A stretch of DNA of 46,782 bases from an uncultured Acetatifactor sp. (GCA_947627535.1 CANQWM010000021.1:1-46782); one strand, 5' to 3'; positions 26,551 to 34,988 are shown, counted from the first letter of the stretch. Translations and numbers: made by a program. The notes: generated from the letters alone by a model not told the origin.

Positions 26551-28053
26551 ATGAAAAGATTCAGGAAGTTGGCGGCCGCCCTGTTTACGGCAGCAATTGC
26601 AATCATAATGACGGGGCCTCTGCCGGTGCAGGCAGGCTCTTTCTCAGACGCGAAGGAAGGCGTGGTATACATAGAGTCCCATTTTACTGCGGACGCTGAT
26701 GTGGCAGCGGAGGATGATTTTATCTGGGCCGTCGGCGACGGAACCTATTCCTATCAGGCCCCGGGTACGACGATGGGATTTCGGGCATCCGGTTTCGCTA
26801 TCGGAAACGAAGGAGAACAGGTGCAGTATATCGTGACCAACGCCCATGTGGTGCTGGATGATACATCGGAAGGAATCCGGAGTGTGGATCCTTTGAATGC
26901 CACTATGAATGTGAGCAGCAAAAAAGCGTCGGAGGTGCTTGTGTACTTTTCCTATGGCGCGAATGATTTCATGCGGGCTCAGATTTATTTTGTGGACGAG
27001 GAGAAGGATCTGTGTATCCTGAAACTGCCGCAGGCCACGGATAAGAGAAAACCGCTGGTTCTGTGCAAATCTGGGAATGTAGATATGGACGGCAATTTTG
27101 CCGCACTGGGTTTTCCCGGGGACTCCGATCTTCTGATGGACGAAACTTCGCTGGCATATGATATTGATGATATCACCAGTACGAGAGGCTCCATCTCCAG
27201 ACAGTCCACCGATGAAAGCGGCGTCAGCGTCTATCAGATCGATATCGATATTACCGGCGGAAACTCCGGCGGGCCTCTGGTAAACGAAGAAGGACAGGTG
27301 GTAGGAATCAATACTTATTCTGTCACGAATCTGTCGAACGGTCATCAAAATAACTATGCCATTGTGATTGACGAGCTTTTAAGACTCATTGACCGGGAGA
27401 CGGTTCCCTATACCCTCTCGACGGAGTTGGGCGCATCCGCAGGCAATTCTCCTTCCACGGAAAGGGAACCTGCAGCTGGGAAGGAATCTGCAGCTGAGAA
27501 GGAACCTCCAGCTCCCGGCGCCGATGAGGGGATTTCCGCAACCAGCGCTCCTTCCCCGGAGAAAGAATCTTCCTCTTCTTCCAATAACACGGTCCTGATC
27601 GTGGCAATTGTCCTTGTGGCAGTCGTGGTCATCCTTGCTGCAGTGCTGCTTCTCAGGAAGAAAAAGACTTCCGGACAGACAGGATACGGTCAGAGCAGGG
27701 GAAATGCGCCCAGTCCTTCCGGGGTTGGGGCGGCGCCGTCCCGGGGCGCAGTGATCACGGGCATGAAAGGGATCCTGGCAAACAAGACATTTCCCATAGC
27801 CGGAAGCATTGTAATGGGAAGAAATTCCCAAAAGTGCAATGTGTGCTTCCCGGTGGATGCGCAGGGCATATCCGGCGTACACTGCCAGATCCGGCAGGTA
27901 AACGGCGGTTATGAGATTATGGATCTGGGCTCCAGCAACGGTACTTACTTAGGAAGCGGCCAGAAACTCACCCCTAACGTGCCGATATCTATTCCGGACG
28001 GAACTTATTTTTACCTTGGAAGTGCGGAGCAGCTGTTTCAGATTAAATTTTAA
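26551..28053 (+). CDS. Exported trypsin-like serine protease with transmembrane helix and cytoplasmic FHA domain
   Basis: The protein is 500 residues from the ATG at 26551, which suits the GAAAGGA site better than the ATG at 26542. Order: signal peptide (1-28), HtrA/trypsin-like domain with His99, Asp153 and Ser239 in GGNSGGP, a Pro/Ala/Glu/Lys/Ser linker with short repeats (300-345), membrane helix (about 347-368), basic stop-transfer residues, then a canonical FHA domain (405-495) with Gly-Arg at 423-424, Ser441, His444 and Asn463. The predicted topology is protease outside, FHA inside. No PDZ domain is present. The FHA probably reads phosphothreonine made by the nearby kinases; the protease target is unknown. 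Confidence 0.85.
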   Translation: MKRFRKLAAALFTAAIAIIMTGPLPVQAGSFSDAKEGVVYIESHFTADADVAAEDDFIWAVGDGTYSYQAPGTTMGFRASGFAIGNEGEQVQYIVTNAHVVLDDTSEGIRSVDPLNATMNVSSKKASEVLVYFSYGANDFMRAQIYFVDEEKDLCILKLPQATDKRKPLVLCKSGNVDMDGNFAALGFPGDSDLLMDETSLAYDIDDITSTRGSISRQSTDESGVSVYQIDIDITGGNSGGPLVNEEGQVVGINTYSVTNLSNGHQNNYAIVIDELLRLIDRETVPYTLSTELGASAGNSPSTEREPAAGKESAAEKEPPAPGADEGISATSAPSPEKESSSSSNNTVLIVAIVLVAVVVILAAVLLLRKKKTSGQTGYGQSRGNAPSPSGVGAAPSRGAVITGMKGILANKTFPIAGSIVMGRNSQKCNVCFPVDAQGISGVHCQIRQVNGGYEIMDLGSSNGTYLGSGQKLTPNVPISIPDGTYFYLGSAEQLFQIKF

Positions 28054-28078
28054 GCAGTAGACAGGAAAGGGCTTTCCT

Positions 28079-28933
28079 ATGATAGTTGATTCATTTCATT
28101 ATACCTGTGAAGGCGGGCGCGAGATCAATGAGGATTCCTTTCTGTGCAGTACCGACCGCGGCGTTTATGTTGTGGCGGACGGACTGGGCGGACATTCGGA
28201 CGGCGAAAAGGCGTCCCTGGCGGCGGTAGATTATTTTGACAAAAACTGCTTTGGCGGATACACAGGGGAAAGCGTCTCACAGCTTTTGGAGGGCGCAAAC
28301 GCGGAAGTGCTGAAAATGGGCGACGGTGGCAAGAGCACCGTCGCCGCAGGCTTTCTTGAAAAAGGCAGGTTTCTCTATGCCAATGCGGGGGACAGCAGAA
28401 TCTATTATTTCAGAGACAATAAGATCATTGCCCAGTCCAAAGACCACTCCGTCTGTCAGGCGTCAGTGGATATGGGACTGATCCGGCCGGAGGATATCCG
28501 GGGAAACGAGGACCGTTCCAGACTTTTAAAGGTTCTGGGGGGCGAGGAAAAGCTGAACATCAAGATACACTATCCGCCGATCCGTGTGCAGAACGGAGAT
28601 GCTTTTCTGATCTGCAGCGACGGCTTCTGGGATTATGTCTACGAAGCCGAGATGGAGGCGGACCTTTTGAAATCCGACTGCGCGGAAGTGTGGGCAAAGC
28701 ACATGCTGAAGCGCCATATTCTGCGGGCACAGAATAAGGGGGACAATTACACGGTCATCTGCGGAATGATCCATCTGGATGAGGACGACATATTTGAAGA
28801 GATACCGGATCCCTCTCCAGGGGAGGGAAGAACACGGCTGCCCGAAGCGCGGGGAAGCCGCCGCAGGCTTTTCGTTGAACTGGCGGTTCTGGCTGTCATT
28901 CTGGTCATCCTGCTGGTAATTGCATTCCGGTGA
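28079..28933 (+). CDS. PP2C-family Ser/Thr phosphatase with C-terminal membrane anchor
   Basis: The 284-residue protein has the PP2C motifs INEDS near residue 19, VADGLGGHS at 32-40, AGDSRIYYFRD, CSDGFWD and GDNYTVI. The final 23 residues form a single hydrophobic helix preceded by Arg-Arg, giving a tail anchor with the catalytic domain in the cytoplasm. It is the second phosphatase of the cassette and could work on membrane-bound partners, unlike the soluble one. Confidence 0.87.
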   Translation: MIVDSFHYTCEGGREINEDSFLCSTDRGVYVVADGLGGHSDGEKASLAAVDYFDKNCFGGYTGESVSQLLEGANAEVLKMGDGGKSTVAAGFLEKGRFLYANAGDSRIYYFRDNKIIAQSKDHSVCQASVDMGLIRPEDIRGNEDRSRLLKVLGGEEKLNIKIHYPPIRVQNGDAFLICSDGFWDYVYEAEMEADLLKSDCAEVWAKHMLKRHILRAQNKGDNYTVICGMIHLDEDDIFEEIPDPSPGEGRTRLPEARGSRRRLFVELAVLAVILVILLVIAFR

Positions 28934-28939
28934 TTTCGC

Positions 28940-28969
28940 TTGAAATAAGAGTGTATTTTCATGTATAAT
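28940..28969 (+). promoter_or_regulatory. Promoter candidate before the first kinase gene
   Basis: TTGAAA (28940-28945) and a perfect TATAAT (28964-28969) are 18 bases apart. The expected start near 28976 lies at the end of the GAGGAG site for the ATG at 28987, so a transcript from here would have almost no leader. Confidence 0.45.
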
Positions 28970-28986
28970 AGAGGAGAAGCGGTTCG

Positions 28987-30048
28987 ATGGTAACACTGGG
29001 TAATAAACTGTTATGCTCGGCATGTTTTTCGCCAATAAAAAAAGAGCCTTGTAAAAAGTGCGGCTTTTCTGAAGAGAATTATGTGCCGGACAGTATGGTG
29101 CTTCCTGTTGGAACGGTGCTGATGGGCAATTTCATCATCGGCAGGGTTCTGGGTAGAGGCGGATTCGGAATCACTTACCTTGCCTACGATGTCAAATACA
29201 ATAAAGTGATCGCCATTAAAGAGTATTTTCCGGTAGAACTTGCCATGCGGAGGCAGGGCGAGACAGGACTGATGGTGCGGGACAGGAAATCTGCGGAGCT
29301 GTTTAAGAGCGGCGTCCTGAAATTTTACAATGAGGCGGGGTTTATTGCAAGGTTTGCCGACAGCGAGGGAATCGTCAAGGTCTATCAGTTCTTTTACGAG
29401 AATAACACCGCCTATTTTACCATGGAATACCTGACGGGCATGACGTTAAAAGATTATGTGCTAAGCTGCGGCGTTCTCACGGCGGGACAGGCGCTGCGCA
29501 TTGCGGATCAGGCGGCGGCCGCCCTGCAGAAGATACACAGTCAGAATGTACTGCACCGGGATGTCTGCCCTGACAATATCATGCTCTGCAGCGACGGCAG
29601 CGTTAAGATTCTGGACTTTGGCTCAGCCAGGCAGGTCTTTCCCGAGGGCTCCCAGCTTTTGACGGTGATCCTGAAGCCGGGCTTTGCTCCGATCGAACAG
29701 TATATGCGCAAGGGAAAACAGGGGGAGTGGACGGATATCTATGCGCTTGCCGCGTCCGTTTACTACGGACTGACCAGGCAGATTCCGGAGAATCCTCAGA
29801 ACAGGCTGGAGGATGATTCGGATATGGAGAACAACAGATATCATGTCGCCCCGGAGCTTTGGAGTGTTCTGTATAAAGCCATGAAGTTAAAGTACACCGA
29901 CCGCTATCTCTCTACCGAAGAATTTCAGAAAGCGCTCGCAGATATTCCGATCAGACGCCAGAACATACGGATATCCGGCAGGACAATTCACAAAAAGGAT
30001 ACCGACAGTCCCCTCCGTCAGCTTCTTTCAAAGCTGTTTCGGGCCTGA
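28987..30048 (+). CDS. Zinc-ribbon Ser/Thr protein kinase 1, soluble
   Basis: The 353-residue protein has an N-terminal zinc ribbon (Cys10, Cys13, Cys22, Cys25) followed by a Hanks-type kinase domain. The P-loop is GRGGFG (56-61), the ATP-binding lysine is Lys78 in AIKEYFP, the catalytic loop is HRDVCPDN (190-197) and the metal motif is DFG (210-212). GFAPIEQY stands in for the APE segment. The catalytic residues look intact. No membrane helix is seen. It is closely similar to the next two kinases, indicating local duplication. Confidence 0.88.
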   Translation: MVTLGNKLLCSACFSPIKKEPCKKCGFSEENYVPDSMVLPVGTVLMGNFIIGRVLGRGGFGITYLAYDVKYNKVIAIKEYFPVELAMRRQGETGLMVRDRKSAELFKSGVLKFYNEAGFIARFADSEGIVKVYQFFYENNTAYFTMEYLTGMTLKDYVLSCGVLTAGQALRIADQAAAALQKIHSQNVLHRDVCPDNIMLCSDGSVKILDFGSARQVFPEGSQLLTVILKPGFAPIEQYMRKGKQGEWTDIYALAASVYYGLTRQIPENPQNRLEDDSDMENNRYHVAPELWSVLYKAMKLKYTDRYLSTEEFQKALADIPIRRQNIRISGRTIHKKDTDSPLRQLLSKLFRA

Positions 30049-30075
30049 TAAGAGAAAAGGAGCGTAGTTGCGGAT

Positions 30076-31788
30076 ATGATAGAGATAAATGGAAAGAAGC
30101 TGTGCGAGAACTGTTTTTCTGAGATATCCCAGGAGCCGTGCCCCTGCTGTGGGTATGGCGAGGCGCAGGAGGAGACGGATCGCAGCGTCCTGCAGGCGGG
30201 TACAAAACTGAACGGACATATCCTGGTGGGAAAGGTAATGGGGAAAGGAGGGTTCGGCGTCACTTATCTGGGTTACGACTGCAGAATGGATAAAGTGGTG
30301 GCCGTAAAAGAGTATTTCCCCAACGGTATCGTATACCGTTCCGGAGGGACAGAGGTGCTTCTGGCGGATGCAAAGTCCCAGGAGGTCTTTTCCAAGGGAG
30401 CGGATAAGTTTTACGACGAGGCCCAGATGGTGGCGCAGTTCAACGGGAACCCTAATATTGTCAGCGTGTTTGAGTATTTCCGGGAGAACAACACCGTTTA
30501 TCTGGTGATGGAATTTCTGGACGGCATCACGTTAAAGGATTACATCAAAAAACGGGGTAACCTTTCGGACGGTCAGGTGCTGTTTGTTTTCAATAAGATG
30601 GCTTCCGCCCTGAGCATTACCCACAGCGCGGGGGTGCTGCATCGGGACATTTCTCCCGATAACATCATGCTGTGTACGGACGGCAAGGTAAAGCTGATTG
30701 ATTTTGGCGCTGCCCGCCAGATCATGGAGGAGAGCGCATCCAATCTTACGGTGGTATTGAAGCCGGGTTATACGCCCATGGAACAGTACACAAAGAAGGG
30801 ACAACAGGGTGCCTGGACGGATATTTATTCTCTGGGGGTTTCCCTTTATTATGCGCGGACGGGGATCCTGCTGGATGATCCTTATGAGCGTCTGGACGGC
30901 GACAGGGAGTTTGAGGAGAACCGTCACGGGATCAACAAGGATCTGTGGGCTATCTTAAAGAAATGCACGATGATCAGTACCTCGGATCGTTATGCCAGCG
31001 CTATCGAACTGAAAAAAGCCCTGGCCGGCGTTTCCGCTCCCTTAAGACCGGAACCCATTTCCGTAGGGAGCGAAGATGTGGGAAAGGAAGAAAACGGTTC
31101 CTCCGGGGATGAGGACCGTTCCCTGCAAACGGATGCGCCCGGGGAAAAGGAAACGGAACAGACCGGGGGAGAACAGGAGGAGCCGGCGGCAGATCTGACG
31201 GCGGATCTTCCCGTGGATGCTTCCGGCTATGACGCGACGGTCAACGTCTATAAAAAGAAAGGCGGCGGGGACCGTAAAAAACGGATCGCCGCGGTCTGCG
31301 CGATCTGCGCGGCCGTCGTGGTTCTGGTGTGTGTCGTTTCGGTCTTTGTCGTGGCGCGGAGGGAGAAAGGCCCTTCTGTGGTCATCCATTATGAAACGGA
31401 TTTCGGAAATTACGGTGTGGGCAATCTGATCCCGAAGGAGAAACTGGAATCCATTGGAGGGGACGTGCTCGTAACGCTGGAGATAGAGACGGGAGATTTC
31501 GTTCCGGAGGAAGACGGGAGGTTTTATTATAAAATTCGACCCATCACCGGGGACTACTGGTTTAATGTGAATACCAAGATTGTTGACACGGATGTCATTT
31601 TAATTGATGATGCTGGGTTTTTTTACGTGCGTCAGGATTGCAGCCGATTTTCTTTCACGGTCAATCAGAATCAGATCAGCCGGTTAAAGGGAATCGGATA
31701 TGACGGCGAGGAGACGCTTGCAGGAATCTGGTTTACCGGTACGAACATCAAGATCCGGTCTGCCCGTCTGGAACCGGCGCCCCAGTAA
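30076..31788 (+). CDS. Zinc-ribbon Ser/Thr protein kinase 2 with membrane helix and external domain
   Basis: The 570-residue protein has a zinc ribbon (Cys10, Cys13, Cys22, Cys25), a kinase domain with GKGGFG (56-61), Lys78, HRDISPDN (189-196) and DFG (209-211), then an acidic low-complexity linker. One membrane helix lies at about 402-424, followed by an external domain of about 145 residues that I do not recognise. The layout resembles PknB-type receptor kinases but without PASTA repeats. It is the likely sensor kinase of the cassette. Confidence 0.87.
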   Translation: MIEINGKKLCENCFSEISQEPCPCCGYGEAQEETDRSVLQAGTKLNGHILVGKVMGKGGFGVTYLGYDCRMDKVVAVKEYFPNGIVYRSGGTEVLLADAKSQEVFSKGADKFYDEAQMVAQFNGNPNIVSVFEYFRENNTVYLVMEFLDGITLKDYIKKRGNLSDGQVLFVFNKMASALSITHSAGVLHRDISPDNIMLCTDGKVKLIDFGAARQIMEESASNLTVVLKPGYTPMEQYTKKGQQGAWTDIYSLGVSLYYARTGILLDDPYERLDGDREFEENRHGINKDLWAILKKCTMISTSDRYASAIELKKALAGVSAPLRPEPISVGSEDVGKEENGSSGDEDRSLQTDAPGEKETEQTGGEQEEPAADLTADLPVDASGYDATVNVYKKKGGGDRKKRIAAVCAICAAVVVLVCVVSVFVVARREKGPSVVIHYETDFGNYGVGNLIPKEKLESIGGDVLVTLEIETGDFVPEEDGRFYYKIRPITGDYWFNVNTKIVDTDVILIDDAGFFYVRQDCSRFSFTVNQNQISRLKGIGYDGEETLAGIWFTGTNIKIRSARLEPAPQ

Positions 31789-32266
31789 GGCCGGATCGGA
31801 CCGGCGCGAGTTTGGGGCTGTCGGTCTTTCAGCGGGAGAGCGGCACGGAATATCCGGGAAGGGAGGGGCGGCTACGGATACGGTAAGTCTTGAAAAAAAG
31901 CTGAGAGAGGACAGTTTTTTTGACGAAGCGGCGGTTCTGGAATCCAGAACGCCCGAAATCCATCTTCTCATCAACCAGTATATCACTGACAAGAACCTTT
32001 CACACGCCGACATCATTCGTATGCTCAACGTGGAGAGAAGTTACGGATATCAGATCCTCAACGGGAAGCGTACGCCTACCAGAGAACAGATGATACGGCT
32101 GGGTCTGATCTTTCGGCTTACGCTGCCGGAGCTGCAGAGGTTTCTGAAAGCCGCGGGCAAGCCGGCGCTGTATGCCAGAAATATGGCGGATGCAAGAGTC
32201 ATCTATGCGGTGGAGCACGGCTTCGACTATGACCGGGCCTGCGAGTTTGCCATGGAAAAAGTATAG
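31700..32266 (+). CDS. Helix-turn-helix protein between the kinases, start uncertain
   Basis: The reading frame is open from an ATG at 31700, which overlaps the preceding kinase by 89 bases. The plausible protein begins later: from about 31874 it reads DTVSLEKKLREDSFF, followed by a Cro/XRE-like domain with NLSHADIIRMLNVERSYGYQ and NGKRTPTREQMIRLGL, and a helical tail. A strong GGGAAGGGAGGGG site at 31856-31868 precedes this part, but only ACG codons follow in frame. The protein may be a DNA-binding regulator of the cassette or a protein-protein adaptor. Confidence 0.55.
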   Translation: MTARRRLQESGLPVRTSRSGLPVWNRRPSKAGSDRREFGAVGLSAGERHGISGKGGAATDTVSLEKKLREDSFFDEAAVLESRTPEIHLLINQYITDKNLSHADIIRMLNVERSYGYQILNGKRTPTREQMIRLGLIFRLTLPELQRFLKAAGKPALYARNMADARVIYAVEHGFDYDRACEFAMEKV

Positions 32267-32275
32267 GATGAGACG

Positions 32276-33250
32276 ATGCAGAAAATATGCGGAAGATGTT
32301 CTTCTCCCGTCAGGGGAAAATATTGTCCGGTGTGCGGCTATGACTGCGACAGCGCCGAAGAGTCGGTGGCGCTTACGGCGGGAACGGTTCTGGATCAGAG
32401 ATATGTGCTGGGGCGGGTGATCGGTTCCGGCGGTTTTGGGATCACATACCTGGCGTATGACACGGAAGAAGAAAAAACGGTGGCAGTAAAGGAATATTAT
32501 CCGAAAGGTGTGGCTTTGCGGGGAGAAGATAATCTTTCCGTGGAGCCTTATGCTTCCGCACAGGCAGATGAGTTCAGAAAAGGGATGGAGAGCTTTCGGA
32601 GAGAGGCGGAGATCCTGTCGGGACTGGACGCTGACGCTGTCATGAAGATATTCGGCACGTTTTCGCAGAACGGAACGGTTTATTATGTCATGAAATATGT
32701 CCATGGGATCACCCTGAAGGAGTATGTTTCTCAAAATGGGAAGATTACGGAGGGGCAGGCTCTTTATGCCGCCCGGGAGGCCGCGGCGGCTTTTGAGGCG
32801 ATCCATGGGAAGAATGTGATCCACAGGGATCTGTCACCCAATAATGTCATGATTGACATGGACGGCAGATTCCGAATCGTGGATTTCGGAAATGCAAGAC
32901 AGTTTTTTACAAAAGAGGGAAAAAGTATGACCGTGAACCTTAAGCCGGGGTTTGCGCCGCTGGAACAGTATCAACGTCACGGTAATCAGGGACCCTGGAC
33001 GGATCTTTATTCTCTCGGCATGGTGCTGTACTATGGCCTTACCCTGAAGGTTCCGGAAGATCCCATGGACAGGCTGGATGACGACAGAATTTTTCAGGAG
33101 GAGCTGTCGCGCATGGATTCCAGACTCGCGGCGGTGCTTGAAAAGCTGTGTCAGGTGAAGGTACAGGAAAGGTACGCCTGTGTGCAGGAGCTGAGTAAGG
33201 CGCTGGATAAGCTGAAAATCGTTCCGGAACATTTCAAAACCGGTGATTGA
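32276..33250 (+). CDS. Zinc-ribbon Ser/Thr protein kinase 3, soluble
   Basis: The 324-residue protein has a zinc ribbon (Cys5, Cys8, Cys17, Cys20) and a kinase domain with GSGGFG (50-55), Lys72 in AVKEYYP, HRDLSPNN (183-190) and DFG (203-205). Catalytic residues look intact. There is no membrane helix. It lies nine bases after the helix-turn-helix gene and ends the cassette. Immediately after it begins a truncated Rpn-type gene. Confidence 0.88.
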   Translation: MQKICGRCSSPVRGKYCPVCGYDCDSAEESVALTAGTVLDQRYVLGRVIGSGGFGITYLAYDTEEEKTVAVKEYYPKGVALRGEDNLSVEPYASAQADEFRKGMESFRREAEILSGLDADAVMKIFGTFSQNGTVYYVMKYVHGITLKEYVSQNGKITEGQALYAAREAAAAFEAIHGKNVIHRDLSPNNVMIDMDGRFRIVDFGNARQFFTKEGKSMTVNLKPGFAPLEQYQRHGNQGPWTDLYSLGMVLYYGLTLKVPEDPMDRLDDDRIFQEELSRMDSRLAAVLEKLCQVKVQERYACVQELSKALDKLKIVPEHFKTGD

Positions 33251-33357
33251 GAGGATGCCGCCGGCGGTACGGTTTCCTGAGTGTGCAAATCTTTTTTCAC
33301 GCAATTTCTGCGGCATTTTTCAAGACAACAATTCATCTCACAGGAGGAGTCTGCCTG

Positions 33358-33993
33358 TATTATCTGTTTTACAACGGGACAAAGGACGTACCCGGTGAAA
33401 AAGTATTAAAACTTTCGGACGGGTATATTGTCAAAACCAAAGATCCTATGTTAGAATTGAAGGTAAAGATGATCAACATTAATCTTCCGGCGGGACACAG
33501 GCTGCTTCGGGACTGCGTGCCGTTGTATGAGTATTCCTGGTTTATCGAACGGGTGAGGATGTACGTAAAGGAAGGTCAGGACCGTGACGGTGCGGTTACC
33601 CTTGCGGTGAAGGACAGTGTGCGGGAAGGGATCTTTTCAGACTTCGTAACGAAGCATGGGTCGGAGGTGGAGAATATGCTGTTTACGCAGTTTAACATGG
33701 ATGATGCTCTGGAAGTGAGATACGAGGAGGGCGTGGAGGATGGCATGGAACGCGGTCTGGAACAGGGCAGAAGACAGGGCCTGACGCAGGGTCTGGAGCA
33801 GGGCCGCACCCAGGGGGAACGCCGTCTTCTGATTCATTTGGTCTGTAGTAAGCTTCAGAAGGGAGAGAAGCCGGAGAAGATCGCGGAAGATCTTCTGGCG
33901 GACGAGGCGCAGATTCGCTGGATCTGCGAAGCGATTGCGGCCTGCGGGCCGGAAGAGACGGCAGTTTTCCGGTGGCTGGAAGAGCATTTTTGA
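33358..33993 (+). pseudogene. Truncated Rpn-family (PD-(D/E)XK) transposase-like gene
   Basis: The frame is open from 33247, but recognisable similarity begins near 33358 with YYLFYNGTKDVPGEKVLKLS, the middle of Rpn/transposase_31-type proteins. The N-terminal nuclease core with its catalytic residues is missing. The C-terminal half has GLEQGRRQGLTQGLEQGRTQ repeats and the helical tail typical of the family. It is probably a decayed remnant of a gene type that spreads within genomes. Its 3' part is duplicated immediately downstream. Confidence 0.65.
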
Positions 33994-34310
33994 ATGCGAC
34001 ATGCAGGTCGGAGGTGGAGAATATGCTGTTTACGCAGTTTAACATGGATGATGCTCTGGAGGTGAGGTACGAGGAGGGCGTGGAGGATGGCATGGAGCGC
34101 GGTCTGACGCAGGGTCTGGAACAGGGCCGTACTCAGGGAGAGCGTCGTCTTCTGGTCCATCTGGTCTGTGGCAAACTGCAGAAGGGGGAGAGCGTGGAAA
34201 GAATTGCGGAAGATCTTCTGGCGGACGAAGCGCAGATTCGCCGGATCTGCGAAGCGATTGCGGCCTGCGGTCCGGAGGAGACAGATATTTCCCGCTGGCT
34301 GGAAAAGGAT
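33661..34310 (+). repeat. Tandem duplication of the 3' end of the Rpn-like gene
   Basis: Copy 1 runs from about 33661 to 33985 and copy 2 from about 34008 to 34310. Both start TCGGAGGTGGAGAATATGCT and encode near-identical SEVENMLFTQFNMDDALEV segments. Copy 2 lacks eight residues of the Gly-Leu-Glu-Gln repeat present in copy 1. The offset is 347 bases at the left ends. Confidence 0.8.
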
Positions 34311-34340
34311 GATCCGCTGCCGGAACCGGAACGCCAGTAG
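33972..34340 (+). pseudogene. Second partial copy of the Rpn-like C-terminal region
   Basis: A 122-codon frame contains the duplicated C-terminal part: GLTQGLEQGRTQGERR, LADEAQIRRICEAIAACG and a longer end (DDPLPEPERQ). The first dozen residues are not family sequence. It lacks the nuclease domain, so it is best read as a duplicated fragment. It ends only about 30 bases before the rplM promoter. Confidence 0.65.
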
Positions 34341-34367
34341 ATGTAGCTGAATTCTTTAAATTATTTA

Positions 34368-34396
34368 TTGACATATGCGGGCGCGTATAGTAAAAT
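34368..34396 (+). promoter_or_regulatory. Promoter of rplM-rpsI
   Basis: A perfect TTGACA (34368-34373) is followed 17 bases later by TAAAAT (34391-34396). The inferred start near 34403 gives a leader of about 157 bases. Confidence 0.85.
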
Positions 34397-34402
34397 ACAT
34401 GA

Positions 34403-34559
34403 ATGTGGCAGTGTTTCCAAACGCGGCGCCAAAGCCCCGGCAATGCGTTTGAACAATAGAAAACAAGCTGTTTCGCAAAGCTTTGGAAGGCAGCCGGACA
34501 TCTGCGGACCGGAGGGGAGCGGGACACAACAAAGTGACAAGCAATACGGAGGGAACATA
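34403..34559 (+). promoter_or_regulatory. rplM leader RNA, possible uL13-responsive element
   Basis: AAACGC (34419-34424) can pair with GCGTTT (34445-34450), while CCAAAGC (34429-34435), inside that loop, can pair with GCTTTGG (34480-34486). The two helices interleave as a pseudoknot. Firmicutes commonly have an L13 leader before rplM-rpsI (an Rfam family), so autogenous control is plausible. I have not matched its consensus. Confidence 0.55.
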
Positions 34560-34988
34560 ATGAAAACATTTATGGCTAGTCCAGCTACAATCGATAGAAA
34601 ATGGTATGTAGTAGACGCTGACGGCAAGACTCTTGGCCGTCTTGCTTCCGAGGTCGCAAAGGTTCTCAGAGGCAAGAACAAACCGATCTTTACCCCTCAT
34701 ATCGACACAGGCGATTATGTGATCGTCGTGAACGCGGAGAAGGTCCAGGTGACCGGTAAAAAACTGGATCAGAAGGTTTATCATCATCATTCCGACTATG
34801 TGGGCGGCATGAAGGAAGCGACGCTGAGAGAGAAGATGGCAAAGAAACCCGAGCAGGTGATCGAACTTGCTGTGAAGGGAATGCTTCCCAAGGGACCCTT
34901 AGGAAGGCAGATGTTCACAAAGCTTTTTGTATACGCGGGACCTGACCACAAGCATGCGGCTCAGAAACCGGAAACGCTGACATTCTAA
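34560..34988 (+). CDS. rplM: 50S ribosomal protein uL13
   Basis: The protein is 142 residues from the ATG at 34560, preceded by ACGGAGGGAAC. It starts [20 protein letters not shown] and contains the conserved [20 protein letters not shown]. uL13 is an early assembly protein of the 50S subunit. It is followed after 21 bases by rpsI, the universal pairing. Confidence 0.97.
   Translation: MKTFMASPATIDRKWYVVDADGKTLGRLASEVAKVLRGKNKPIFTPHIDTGDYVIVVNAEKVQVTGKKLDQKVYHHHSDYVGGMKEATLREKMAKKPEQVIELAVKGMLPKGPLGRQMFTKLFVYAGPDHKHAAQKPETLTF

Noticed and set aside
27455..27520. Short tandem repeats in the protease gene as a CRISPR or regulatory repeat
   Set aside because: They are in-frame linker codons (Pro/Ala/Glu/Lys) within a coding region and are not regularly spaced.
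33972..34340. Independent small gene
   Set aside because: It is the duplicated 3' end of the preceding Rpn-like gene with an unrelated dozen residues in front.
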